Shown: positions 24,652-33,189 of the stretch, piece after piece
Layout: the number at the start of each line of letters is the position of its first letter
How positions within the stretch are numbered: position 1 is the first letter of the stretch
Assembly (NCBI GenBank): GCA_958415665.1
Contig: CATYZK010000017.1
Span: forward strand, 1-39,633
From: an uncultured Collinsella sp.
GTDB lineage: Bacteria > Actinomycetota > Coriobacteriia > Coriobacteriales > Coriobacteriaceae
Direction of reading: 5' to 3'
Length of the DNA stretch: 39,633 nt
The notes under the pieces: generated by a model
The model's database searches: none
The model's input: the letters and a program-made list of their open reading frames with translations, nothing else
Told to the model about the DNA's origin: nothing
Position numbers and translations under genes: made by a program

Positions 24652-25641
24652 CTATGCTTGAGCGGCCAGTTCGGCCTTAGCTTTCTTCAACATGGCGTCG
24701 AGATCCTCGGAGGAATCCGAAGGAACCTTGCGGACCTCGAACTTGACGCCCTTGGCCTTGAGGGCCTCGAGAGTCTTAACGTCGTCATCGCCCATAGCGA
24801 CGGCGTTGGTGACGACGACCTTGCCCTTGGAGTGAGCCATGGAACCGATGTTGACTTCCTTGATGTCGACGCCGGCCTCGATGGCCTTGAGCAGATCCTG
24901 CGGGTTCTCGAAGATCAGCATGGCCTTGGTGTCACCAAAGCGCGTGTCCTTGACGACCTCGGCCATCTTCTTGATGGGCACGACGTTGGCATGGACTCCC
25001 GGAGGGGCAGCCTGCTCGATCATGGTCTTGCGGAGCTCGTCGTGAGCAACGCCGTCGGAAACCACGATGATGCGGTTGGGGTTGATCTGCTTGGTCCACG
25101 TGGTGGCCACCTGACCATGAAGCAGACGGGTGTCGATACGGACGTGGGCGATCTTGATGTGCCCGTCGCCGATGACCGTTCCCGGAGGGATGGCGCCTGC
25201 AGGAGCAGCGGCGGCCGCAGCCGGCTTCTTCTCCTCGGGCTCCAGAGACTCGGGCTTGACGCGCACGCCAGCCTTAGCCTCAGTCACGAGATGTTTTGCG
25301 ATCGCATGTGCAGTGTTCTTTGCGTCAAAGCGCTGCGAATATGCCTCGATGAGCATAGGCAGGTTGACACCGGTGACGATAGCCCAGGAATCGTGGCCCT
25401 CGATGAGCCCGCTGATCTGGTTGAACGGCGTACCGCCCCACAGATCAACGAGGAAGAGCACCTGCTCCTGGTCCTCGAAGGAAGCGACTGCTTCCTCGAC
25501 CTTGGCACGGAAGTCGTCGGGGCCCATGCTCGGCTCGAGCGAGACCACGGCTACAGACGGCTGATCGCCAAAGACCATCGAGCCCGTCTGCTTGATTCCA
25601 GCCGCCAAGTCACCATGGCTAGCAAGAACAATACTTACCAT
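24652..25641 (-). CDS. manX: PTS mannose-family fused subunit IIAB
   Basis: A 329-residue cytoplasmic phosphotransferase. The IIA domain (1-128) has the phosphorylated histidine H9 in LASHGD and the GGTPFN motif (69-74). An Ala/Pro-rich hinge (about 129-158) leads to the IIB domain, whose phosphorylation site is H175 in RIDTRLLHGQV. Phosphate passes from HPr to H9, then H175, then the sugar bound by IIC-IID. The ATG at 25641 has AAAGGAGG 7 nt upstream. It is the first gene of the operon; an AT-rich upstream region of about 330 bp carries paired motifs that may be operators. Confidence 0.95.
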   Translation of the reverse strand: MVSIVLASHGDLAAGIKQTGSMVFGDQPSVAVVSLEPSMGPDDFRAKVEEAVASFEDQEQVLFLVDLWGGTPFNQISGLIEGHDSWAIVTGVNLPMLIEAYSQRFDAKNTAHAIAKHLVTEAKAGVRVKPESLEPEEKKPAAAAAAPAGAIPPGTVIGDGHIKIAHVRIDTRLLHGQVATTWTKQINPNRIIVVSDGVAHDELRKTMIEQAAPPGVHANVVPIKKMAEVVKDTRFGDTKAMLIFENPQDLLKAIEAGVDIKEVNIGSMAHSKGKVVVTNAVAMGDDDVKTLEALKAKGVKFEVRKVPSDSSEDLDAMLKKAKAELAAQA

Positions 25642-25742
25642 CACATAACCTCCTTTTTGTCTACGTATTTCCTACACGACATGAACGAAGTATACCTGTT
25701 TGGATTGTGGAATTATGGCTGAATCCGCAAAAGGTTGAATTA

Positions 25743-25929
25743 TTTGTTTAAACGTCTAAGTTTGTTACAAGTTGATTACGTTGCTATTTTTCGACTCATT
25801 TCCCACTAAAGCGTCGCTCATCAAGTCATGTTTTTTACAGATACGAGCACGCTGTTCATTGATACCGATTTTAAGCAAGTGCGAATGCGCTTGTACTGCC
25901 GCTATTTTGTTTAAACAGATATGACTTGA
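25743..25929. promoter_or_regulatory. Candidate operator region of the mannose PTS operon
   Basis: TTTGTTTAAAC occurs twice (25743-25753 and 25906-25916), containing the 8-bp palindrome GTTTAAAC. TCAAGTCAT (25821-25829) and its inverse ATGACTTGA (25921-25929) are exactly 100 bp apart. The region is strikingly AT-rich for this genome and holds no gene. Sites for a transcription factor acting on the PTS operon are plausible; no factor can be named. Confidence 0.4.
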
Positions 25930-25969
25930 CTATTTTCGTGGCTTATGTTCTAGCGCAAGTAGTCATTGG

Positions 25970-26043
25970 GGACGTTCTTAAACGGCTAGTCGTTGGGGAC
26001 GTTCTTGCATGACTAGTCAAACAAGAACGTCCCCAACGACTAG
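25970..26043. repeat. Palindromic intergenic element, GGGAC core (type B)
   Basis: A perfect 22-bp inverted repeat, arms 25986-26007 and 26022-26043, with a 14-nt loop. The left arm begins CTAGTCGTTGGGGACGTTC. A partial extra copy of the left arm (TTGGGGACGTTCTTA) lies immediately to the left at 25976-25990 in part. It ends 3 bp before the hypA stop, so on the minus strand it may act as a terminator for hypA. Confidence 0.8.
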
Positions 26044-26046
26044 GGG

Positions 26047-26475
26047 CTAGACGATGTGGAGAGGGTTGGCGGCGTCGACGGCATCGGGGGTGTCGGAGAG
26101 GCCGTCGGGGGCAGCGTCTGCCGGGTCCTCGTCGGGGGTCTCGATCTGCTTGATCATGACCTCCTGGCCCTGCAGCAGGTATGTCTCGCCGCTGCCGCAA
26201 TAAGGGCAGGTCTTGCCGTGCTCGACCGTCGCGTAGTTGCGGCCGCACGCCTCGCAATGTGTCACGGCCTCAACGGGCTCCACGATAAGCTCCGAGCCCT
26301 CGGTGATAGGCTTTTTATCCGCTGCCCAGCGCCAAGCGTCGAGCAGCAAGTCGGGAACGACGCCCGAGACCTCGCCCAACAGCAACGTCACGCTCGAAAC
26401 GCGACGCACGCCATTGGCGCGCGCCACGTTCTCAACATCGCGAATGATGTGATACACGATTCCGAGCTCGTGCAT
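26047..26475 (-). CDS. hypA: Hydrogenase maturation nickel metallochaperone HypA
   Basis: A 142-residue HypA/HybF protein that delivers nickel during [NiFe]-hydrogenase maturation. The N-terminal MHE nickel site (H2) and the zinc module CxxC-x12-CxxC (C74, C77, C90, C93) are intact. It is longer than the usual 113-118 residues because of an acidic C-terminal tail (from about 113) of no known function. The ribosome binding site GGGAG directly follows a 7-bp hairpin (26486-26503). No hydrogenase or other hyp gene is in the window. The 190 bp upstream, to the oxidoreductase stop, hold only this hairpin and a weak GGGCAT hairpin at 26557-26581. Confidence 0.95.
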   Translation of the reverse strand: MHELGIVYHIIRDVENVARANGVRRVSSVTLLLGEVSGVVPDLLLDAWRWAADKKPITEGSELIVEPVEAVTHCEACGRNYATVEHGKTCPYCGSGETYLLQGQEVMIKQIETPDEDPADAAPDGLSDTPDAVDAANPLHIV

Positions 26476-26485
26476 TTTTTCTCCC

Positions 26486-26503
26486 GCCGTTCTAGCGAAC
26501 GGC
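26486..26503 (-). promoter_or_regulatory. Hairpin abutting the hypA ribosome binding site
   Basis: On the minus strand GCCGTTC-GCTA-GAACGGC is followed immediately by GGGAGAAAAAATG, which is the ribosome binding site and start of hypA. The stem could influence translation or mark an RNA processing end. No T-tract follows, so it is not a terminator. Confidence 0.4.
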
Positions 26504-26665
26504 GATCGGCTTGACGCTGCGCGAGCCCCAGACGGGCGATCTGCCTTTCAATCGTCGGGCATGGGCAAAAGCCCTATGCCCTCCTCTTTCAAGGCACCTC
26601 GCCACGCCTGGGACTCGCTCGCTGTCCAACCGCTCTCTGCGCCGTTCTCCTGCTTGTTGCGTTTC

Positions 26666-29443
26666 TTACTTCTTCCCAAATTTAATCTTGATGGCACGCT
26701 TCAATGCGTACTTGCCCAGGCTGGGGAGCTTTTGCTCGTATTTGACCATCGTGGAGCACTCGGGGCGGTCGCGATCCAGATGGATGGCGTCGAACGCGCA
26801 CTTGGTGGTGCACAGGCCGCAGCCGATGCACTTGTTGGGGTCGACGATCGAGGCACCGCAGCCCAGGCAACGGGCGGTCTCGGCGCGCACCTGCTCTTCG
26901 GTAAAGGTCTCGACGTACTCGCTAAACGGCGCGGCCTTCTCGCGCTCGCGGTCCACGTGGGCAACCTCGCGGCTCGCGTTGTCGTAGCTCTCGATCACGA
27001 CATCGTCGCGGTCGAGCGCGGTGTAGCGGCGCTGGTTGCGGCCGATCGTGAGCGTGGACCCCGGCTGCACAAAGCGGTGGATGGACACGGCGGCCTCGTG
27101 ACCGGCGGCGATGGCATCGATGGCAAAACTCGGACCGGTGTAGACGTCGCCGCCCACAAAGATGTCTGGCTCGGCGGTCTGGTAGGTCTGAGGATCGGCA
27201 AGGGCACCCTGACCGCGGCCAAGCTCCACCTTGGAGCCAGCCAGCAGGTCGCCCCACACAATGGACTGGCCGATGGACATGACCACGCGGTCGGCATCGA
27301 CGCGGCGCAGGTCGTTCTCGTCGTACTCGGGCGCAAAACGGCCCTCGTCGTCAAAGACACGCGTGCAGCGCTTGAAGGTGATGCCGCGCACATGACCGGC
27401 CTCGTCCAGATGGACCTCCTTGGGGCCCCAACCGCAGCTGATGTGCGCACCGTCCTCGATGGCCTCGCGACGCTCTTCCTCGCTGGCGGGCATCTGCGCC
27501 TCGCTCTCCAGGCAGAACATCTCAACGTGCTCGGAGCCCAGGCGGCAGGCGTTGCGGGCCACGTCGATGGCCACGTTGCCGCCGCCCACCACGATGGTGC
27601 GGCCGGGCAGGGTATCGATCTTGCCGCTGTTAACCTCGCGAAGGAAGTCGACGGCCACGGTCACGTCCTCGGCATCCTCGCCCGGAATGCCGGCAAGGCG
27701 GCCGCCCTGGCAGCCAATGGCAACGTAGAAGGCCTTAAAGCCCTGCGCGCGCAGCTCGTCGAGCGTCGCATCGCGGCCGACCTCCACGCCGTAGCGGAAC
27801 TCGGCGCCCATCAGGCGAATAACCTCGACCTCGGCCTCGATAACATCCTTCTGCAGCTTAAAGCTGGGAATACCGTAGGTGAGCATGCCGCCCGGGCGCT
27901 CGTTCTTCTCGAACACGACGGGCTTGTAGCCCTTCTCGGCCAGGTAGAAAGCGCAGGACAGGCCGGCCGGACCGGCACCGATGATGGCGATCTTCTGGTC
28001 GAAGCCGCCGGCACGCGTCGGGGTCACCACAGGTGGGACATAGCGGGTCGCGGCATCCAGATCGCGCTGGGCGATAAACTTCTTGACCTCGTCGATAGCC
28101 ACGGCGGCGTCCACACGGCCGCGAGTGCAGGCATCCTCGCAGCGGCGGTTGCACACGCGGCCGCAGATGGCGGGCAGCGGGTTCTCACGCTTGATGAGCG
28201 CCAGCGCCTCGTCATAGCGACCCTGAGCCGCGAGCTTCAAATAGCCCTGAACGGCGACATGCGCGGGGCAAGCCGTCTTGCAGGGCGCGGTGCCGGACTC
28301 ATGCGTCTCGATGCGGTTGTCGTTGCGGTAGTTGGGCGACCACTTGGTGTGGTCCCACTTGGTGGCATCGGGCAACTCCTGGCGCGGATACTCGGGCACC
28401 TGTCCGCCGGCCTTTTTGCTGCAGAGCTTCTGGCCCAGCCTGGCGGCGCCGGCCGGGCACACCTCAACGCAACGACCGCAGGCAACGCACTTGTCCTTCT
28501 CGACCTTGGCGACATAGGCCGAGCGCGACAAGTTGGGCGTGTTGAACAGCTGAGAGGTGCGCAGGGCATAACACACGTTGACGTTGCAGTTGCAGATAGC
28601 GAAGATCTTGTTCTCGCCGTCGATGTTGGTGATCTGGTGCACGAAGCCGTTGTCCTCGGCCTGGCGCAGGATGTCGTAAACCTCGTCGCGGGTCACGTAA
28701 TGGCCACGATCTGTCTCGACCACGTAGTCGGCCATATCGCCCACGGCGATGCACCAATCGGCCGGGTCGTCGGCGCAGCCCTCACCCATCACGCGACGGC
28801 TCGCGCGGCAACTGCAGGTGCTGGCGGCATACTTACCCTCGTATTTGTCGAGCCAATGCTCGATATGCTCAATAGGCACCGACGTGCTCGCGGCATCGAT
28901 AGCCTTCTCGACCGGAATGACGTGCATGCCGATACCGGCGCCTCCGGGCGGCACCATCGGCGTAGCCTTGGACAGCGGCCCCTTGGACGCCTGCTCAAAG
29001 AACTTGGCATAGACCGGATGCTCCTCGAGCTGGCTCACGCGCATGTTGAGGAACTCGGCGGAACCCGGCACCAGCATGGGCAGCACCCACTGCTTGGCGC
29101 GCTCGGGGTTTTCCCAGTTGTACTCGAGCAGACCCGTGTAGCTCATGTCGTTGAGCATCTTCTCGATATCGGCCTCGGGCATGCCGGTGAGCTTGACCAT
29201 CTCGGGCAGCGTATAGGGACGACGCATCTTCATCTTGCAGAGCACTTCGGCCTGCTCGTCGGTTGCGGCCTCGGCAAACGACCAGTACTCGTAGCCCAGC
29301 AGCTCGTCGCGATGCAGCAGACGGTTGGTGCAGTGCTCGCACAGCTTGACGATTGCCTCGCGCGGATGCTCCGGCAGCGGCGGCACGAACTCCGCACCGA
29401 TGTCGGGCTCGGTATAGCTAATTCCCGGTCCGTTGAGAATCAT
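26666..29443 (-). CDS. Multidomain Fe-S/FAD NAD(P)-dependent oxidoreductase (GltD-like core)
   Basis: A 925-residue protein. Residues 1-310 form an N-terminal domain I cannot place firmly, with clustered cysteines (C210, C212, C223, C231, C284, C286, C291). A CVACGRCVEVCP ferredoxin motif (319-330) follows, then a glutamate synthase small-subunit-like region: Fe-S cysteines at 388-439, an FAD-binding GAGPAGL (489-495) and an NAD(P)-binding VVGGGNVAID (618-627). The C-terminus adds CLGCGA and CIGCGLCTTKC (872-882). It probably moves electrons between NAD(P)H and ferredoxin-like carriers or a redox partner. The ATG at 29443 follows AGAAGGGA; longer in-frame starts lack one. It is divergent from a TetR regulator across paired palindromes. 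Confidence 0.88.
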   Translation of the reverse strand: MILNGPGISYTEPDIGAEFVPPLPEHPREAIVKLCEHCTNRLLHRDELLGYEYWSFAEAATDEQAEVLCKMKMRRPYTLPEMVKLTGMPEADIEKMLNDMSYTGLLEYNWENPERAKQWVLPMLVPGSAEFLNMRVSQLEEHPVYAKFFEQASKGPLSKATPMVPPGGAGIGMHVIPVEKAIDAASTSVPIEHIEHWLDKYEGKYAASTCSCRASRRVMGEGCADDPADWCIAVGDMADYVVETDRGHYVTRDEVYDILRQAEDNGFVHQITNIDGENKIFAICNCNVNVCYALRTSQLFNTPNLSRSAYVAKVEKDKCVACGRCVEVCPAGAARLGQKLCSKKAGGQVPEYPRQELPDATKWDHTKWSPNYRNDNRIETHESGTAPCKTACPAHVAVQGYLKLAAQGRYDEALALIKRENPLPAICGRVCNRRCEDACTRGRVDAAVAIDEVKKFIAQRDLDAATRYVPPVVTPTRAGGFDQKIAIIGAGPAGLSCAFYLAEKGYKPVVFEKNERPGGMLTYGIPSFKLQKDVIEAEVEVIRLMGAEFRYGVEVGRDATLDELRAQGFKAFYVAIGCQGGRLAGIPGEDAEDVTVAVDFLREVNSGKIDTLPGRTIVVGGGNVAIDVARNACRLGSEHVEMFCLESEAQMPASEEERREAIEDGAHISCGWGPKEVHLDEAGHVRGITFKRCTRVFDDEGRFAPEYDENDLRRVDADRVVMSIGQSIVWGDLLAGSKVELGRGQGALADPQTYQTAEPDIFVGGDVYTGPSFAIDAIAAGHEAAVSIHRFVQPGSTLTIGRNQRRYTALDRDDVVIESYDNASREVAHVDREREKAAPFSEYVETFTEEQVRAETARCLGCGASIVDPNKCIGCGLCTTKCAFDAIHLDRDRPECSTMVKYEQKLPSLGKYALKRAIKIKFGKK

Positions 29444-29535
29444 GGTTGTCCCTTCTCTTGCCGCAGCCCGACGAGACCGCAGCGCCCCTCTTTTTTGCAG
29501 GCCGGGCATGCCCCCATGCCGTTCACCCGCCATTG

Positions 29536-29573
29536 TTGACATTGTGTCAAAAATAGTATTGACGAACCGTCAA
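29536..29573. promoter_or_regulatory. Paired TTGAC palindromes between oxidoreductase and tetR
   Basis: TTGACATTGTGTCAA (29536-29550) and TTGACGAACCGTCAA (29559-29573) share TTGAC-N5-GTCAA and lie 23 bp apart, about two helical turns. The block ATTGTTGAC...GTCAACAAT encloses both. The position between divergent genes makes them the likely operators of the TetR protein at 29632, controlling itself and the oxidoreductase. Confidence 0.65.
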
Positions 29574-29631
29574 CAATATTCAAGACTGTTAGGCGAACGG
29601 TTAGGCAAAAGAGGATGAAAGGCGGCAAAAC

Positions 29632-30294
29632 ATGAGCAACAACACGGCAGACACCTCCGTGGTCGATGCCGTCCCCGCATCCGATAGCGCGGCAAAGCGT
29701 CTGACGGGCGACGAACGCCGTCGCGAGATCCTCGATGCCGTGCGCACCGTAAGCTCCGAGTTGGGCGTGTCGCATCTATCCGTCTCGGCCGTGACCAAGC
29801 GAGCCGGCTGCACGCGCTCACTGTTCTACCACTACTTCGCCGATATGGACGCCGCCGTCACCGCTGTTATGGACGAGGCGATCGACGGCTTTATCTCCGA
29901 GCTCGAGCAGTGGAATGCCAGCCGCACGGTTGGCGACATCGAGGGCGCGCTCGACACCGTCGCCCCGCTCTTCAAGCGCCTGGTCGCCAGCGGCCACGAG
30001 CTGCCGAGTACGCTCACCTCAAGCAGTGGCGCGCTCTACGGCGGCTTTTTGCACAACGTGGTCCAGCGTGTGGCGCAGTTTATCTGCGACACCACCGTGG
30101 TGGATTTTGTCGCCCATCATGAGCTACGCATCGACCATGTCTACGAGACGTTCTACACCCTCATCATGGGGTTGTTGATGTATATCCGCACGCACCCCGA
30201 TGTGCCCGACGAGACGGTCAAGGAAATCATCGCCTCGACACTCCACATCGAGGGCTATACCGCCAAGTATCCGGAGCGCAAGCCCCAGAACTGA
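29632..30294 (+). CDS. TetR-family transcriptional regulator
   Basis: A 220-residue regulator with a typical TetR DNA-binding domain: RREILDAVRTVSSELGVSHLSVSAV, summarised here as residues 30-54 in part, with the recognition region TKRAGCTRSLFYHYF (55-69). The C-terminal ligand/dimer domain is not assignable to a ligand. It has a 22-residue N-terminal extension before the HTH. An AAAGGCGGCAAAAC ribosome binding site precedes the ATG. Divergence from the oxidoreductase and the paired palindromes suggest that it represses both transcripts; the DUF5692 gene follows after 63 bp on the same strand. Confidence 0.92.
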   Translation: MSNNTADTSVVDAVPASDSAAKRLTGDERRREILDAVRTVSSELGVSHLSVSAVTKRAGCTRSLFYHYFADMDAAVTAVMDEAIDGFISELEQWNASRTVGDIEGALDTVAPLFKRLVASGHELPSTLTSSSGALYGGFLHNVVQRVAQFICDTTVVDFVAHHELRIDHVYETFYTLIMGLLMYIRTHPDVPDETVKEIIASTLHIEGYTAKYPERKPQN

Positions 30295-30357
30295 CGACAT
30301 TTGGCCAAACTGCCCGCGATCAGAAGAGGGGCCGCGGGCGTGTGAAAGGAGAGCAGC

Positions 30358-31365
30358 ATGCTGTTCGATGTTTGGGGTAGCGATACCCTTATCCACTGGG
30401 CCGGCTGGGCCATGGTCTTTATTGGCCTGATCGTGCTCAACGAGGTCGGCCGCCGCACCAAGCTCGGCGCGGCCATCATCTTTGGCGTGGCTCCGCTGGC
30501 CATGACCATCTACTGCGTCGCCATCGCCGTGGGCGTTTCGCAGGGCGCCGAGTGGGCGCTCACCAACCCCACCCATGTGTACCAGAACAGCTGGTTCCAC
30601 TACGCCAAGGTATACGCGGCGCTGGCCGGTTGCTGGGGCTTCATTGCCATTAAGTACCAGTGGGGCAAGATCGGCAAGGCGCATTGGTTCCGCGCGTGGC
30701 CGTTTGTGATCGTCGCCATCAACATCTTGATCGCCGTCGTGTCCGACTTCGAGAGCGCCTATCACTTCTTTGTCCTGGGCGAGTCCACTTGGGTCACCTC
30801 CGAAGGTGCTACGCAGCTGGCCGGCTGGAACAACGTGTTCAACGGCATCGCCGGTATCATCAACATCTTCTGCATGACCGGTTGGTGGAGCGTCTACGCC
30901 TCCGAGGATCAGACCGACATGCTGTGGCCCGACATGACCTGGGTCTACATCATCGCCTACGACATCTGGAACTTCTGCTACACCTACAACTGCCTGCCCA
31001 CCCACTCCTGGTTCTGCGGCTTTGCGCTGCTGCTGGCGCCCACCGTCGCCGCCTTTATCTGGAACAAGGGCGGCTGGATCCAGAACCGCGCCTTTACGCT
31101 GGCCATTTGGTGCATGTTTGCCCAGGTGTTCCCGTACTTCCAGGAGGAGTCTATCTTTGTGACCCACTCCACGCTCGACCCCGCCGCCGCCACCGCGGTC
31201 TCCATCGCCGCGCTGGTCGCCAACATCGCCGCGATCATCTATGTCGCCTACCGCGCCAAGAAGCTCGGCCGCAATCCCTACAAGCAGGATGTCTTTGAGG
31301 GCACCAGCGACTGGGAGAAGGCCACCGCTCGCCGCGCCAAGGTTGATTACGCGCACGCCGAGTAA
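30358..31365 (+). CDS. DUF5692-type polytopic membrane protein
   Basis: A 335-residue membrane protein with about eight hydrophobic helices and unusually many Trp, Tyr, Phe and His residues (for example WNFCYTYNCLPTHSWFCGF). I believe it belongs to DUF5692, a family seen in gut Coriobacteriia; its function is unknown. A strong AAAGGAG ribosome binding site lies 6 nt before the ATG. It follows tetR on the same strand and ends at a strong terminator, so it is probably co-regulated with the divergent oxidoreductase. It could be a transporter or a membrane electron-transfer partner; neither is shown by the sequence. Confidence 0.75.
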   Translation: MLFDVWGSDTLIHWAGWAMVFIGLIVLNEVGRRTKLGAAIIFGVAPLAMTIYCVAIAVGVSQGAEWALTNPTHVYQNSWFHYAKVYAALAGCWGFIAIKYQWGKIGKAHWFRAWPFVIVAINILIAVVSDFESAYHFFVLGESTWVTSEGATQLAGWNNVFNGIAGIINIFCMTGWWSVYASEDQTDMLWPDMTWVYIIAYDIWNFCYTYNCLPTHSWFCGFALLLAPTVAAFIWNKGGWIQNRAFTLAIWCMFAQVFPYFQEESIFVTHSTLDPAAATAVSIAALVANIAAIIYVAYRAKKLGRNPYKQDVFEGTSDWEKATARRAKVDYAHAE

Positions 31366-31432
31366 CGTGTTTATTCCGTCCACATTTGGATGTAGGCAAA
31401 CTTAGCCGATACCGCAATCGCGCGTCATGCGC

Positions 31433-31471
31433 AGCCCCGGAAAGCGATTCGCCCGCTTTCCGGGGCTTTTT
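31433..31471 (+). terminator. Rho-independent terminator after the DUF5692 gene
   Basis: A perfect 14-bp stem, AGCCCCGGAAAGCG (31433-31446) and its complement (31454-31467), a 7-nt loop and a TTTTT tract. It ends the tetR-DUF5692 transcript. Confidence 0.92.
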
Positions 31472-31619
31472 GTTGTTGCGCGCATTCACGCACATATTTC
31501 ATTCGCACACACATTCAAAACCTCTCGCACAGATAAAATCAGATTTCCAACCGCCTGACAGCCCTATGTGACCCCAATTTTGGGTACATTGTTGTCCCGA
31601 TATTGAGCTTGGGGGATGT

Positions 31620-33116
31620 ATGAATGATGAGACGATGGGCCAAGAGGATGCGGCCCAAGATGCAGAAGCTTGCGCTGAGGCCTTGGAGAGCTTAGACCGG
31701 ATTTCACTCGATGAGATTGCGTTTGACGATTCGGGCGTTGATGTGCAGGATGAGCCGGAAGCTGAGGCGCAGTCCGATGATCAGGATGCAGACGACGTTG
31801 AGCCTGCCGAAGATGAGACAGGTCACGAAGGTACCGAAAGCGAGGCCGGCAATCAGCCCGAATCCGACACGGGCGAGGAAACCGTCTTGCTCGACAGCTT
31901 GCCGGCCGAGGATTCGCTGACCCGCGAGCTTCCTGGCCTGGGTTCCGCACCAGCCGTGGACGAGACCATCGCCATGGGCGATATTCCCCTGCCGTCCGTT
32001 CCCTCGGCACGCGAGGCCGAGGTTCGCCATCGCAAGATGTCGCCCAAGCGCCGCAATCTGATGGTCGCCGGTGTCGTGGCCGTCGCGCTCGTCGCCGGCG
32101 GTGCAGGCTATGCTGCCTGGAACGGATATCAGCAAGAGCAGGCTGCCGCTGTCGCCGCCAATGCCCACACGATGATGTCAGTGCAGATTGGCGTGCATGC
32201 CGCAGGCCTCGACTGTTCCACCGGCTCCAAGATTCCCGTACAGGTGAGCGGTCAGGACGCTGATGGCTCCTCCGTAAGCGAAACGCTCTATGTTGACGAG
32301 CACGGCCGCGGCATCAAACTGCTGCCCGGTGACTACACGCTCTCCATCGCTGCCTCCCCCATCGCGTCCGACGGCACCGTCTATACCGTGCCGACCACCA
32401 AGGCGCAGGTCACCGTTAAGAGCGATGGACAGGATTTAAGTGCCCAGGTCACCTTTAAGCTCAAGGTGCCTTCGGCCGACACGGTAACCGACGACCAGAT
32501 CGATGCCGCCGCCAAATATGCCGAGGAGGGAGGCGCGAGCTCCTCCGCCACCGCCAAGATGCTCCAGCAGGCGGCAACCGCGCGGCGCGACGCCGCCGTC
32601 AATGCCGTGAGCGCGCAAAAGGCACAGGCGGCCCGTGATGCCGACGCCCGTCACAAGGCAACCGACCTCTACCAGCTCGATATCCCCGTCGAGTGGTACG
32701 GCAAGGTCGAGACTTGGCAAAATGGCAGCACGCTATGCATCTATCTTGCCGGCGACAGCGATACGCCGATTGTGACGCTCGTCGCGGTGCGCGAGGGCGA
32801 GAGCTTTACGCCCGATGAGGGCGATACGGTTTTGGGTGCGGCCAATCTAGGCAACGGTTATACCGTCTACGCCAGCGGCCCCGTCTATCCGTACGTGGTG
32901 CCCCAGACCATCAACGGACGGACGCAGAATCCCGTGTCGACCTACCCCATGGACACGGCCATTGAGCTTGTCGAGCTCACGACTGGCAACCGCTACACCT
33001 ATAGCCAAATCAAGAACGTACTGGTCGGTAAAGACGGCAAGGCCGACGCTGCGACCAAGCTCGAGACCGACTACCTCGCGCAGATCCTGCTGCCGAGTAT
33101 CAAAGCCCAGGACTAG
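31620..33116 (+). CDS. Single-TM protein with acidic cytoplasmic region and extracytoplasmic domain
   Basis: A 498-residue protein, type II topology: an acidic disordered N-terminal region (1-135), a basic stop (RHRKMSPKRR), one membrane helix (147-168) and a long extracytoplasmic part. The latter has a Pro/Thr-rich beta domain (about 185-285), an Ala/Gln-rich coiled-coil-like segment (about 290-345) and a C-terminal domain (about 345-495) that I do not recognise. The cytoplasmic region contains EETVLLD around T88 and DETIAMGD around T116, resembling EDTVF in the PP2C phosphatase; such acidic-Thr-hydrophobic sites suit Ser/Thr kinases and FHA domains. GGGGG lies 4 nt before the ATG. No partner gene adjoins it. 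Confidence 0.8.
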   Translation: MNDETMGQEDAAQDAEACAEALESLDRISLDEIAFDDSGVDVQDEPEAEAQSDDQDADDVEPAEDETGHEGTESEAGNQPESDTGEETVLLDSLPAEDSLTRELPGLGSAPAVDETIAMGDIPLPSVPSAREAEVRHRKMSPKRRNLMVAGVVAVALVAGGAGYAAWNGYQQEQAAAVAANAHTMMSVQIGVHAAGLDCSTGSKIPVQVSGQDADGSSVSETLYVDEHGRGIKLLPGDYTLSIAASPIASDGTVYTVPTTKAQVTVKSDGQDLSAQVTFKLKVPSADTVTDDQIDAAAKYAEEGGASSSATAKMLQQAATARRDAAVNAVSAQKAQAARDADARHKATDLYQLDIPVEWYGKVETWQNGSTLCIYLAGDSDTPIVTLVAVREGESFTPDEGDTVLGAANLGNGYTVYASGPVYPYVVPQTINGRTQNPVSTYPMDTAIELVELTTGNRYTYSQIKNVLVGKDGKADAATKLETDYLAQILLPSIKAQD

Positions 33117-33189
33117 CCGGGCGCAGCAAGGTGCTCCCCAACCGTGATGAAGGAGCCAGGAGGTCCTGACCCCACAGGTCCATAGATGA

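Noticed and set aside
26557..26581. Terminator after the oxidoreductase gene
   Set aside because: GGGCATGGGC/GCCCTATGCCC forms a bulged hairpin, but no T-tract follows on the minus strand, so co-transcription with hypA cannot be excluded.
26561..29539. A 992-codon plus-strand open frame opposite the oxidoreductase gene
   Set aside because: It is the shadow of a high-GC gene with strong codon bias; the minus-strand protein has clear FAD, NAD(P) and Fe-S motifs and a ribosome binding site, while the plus-strand product is low-complexity without one.
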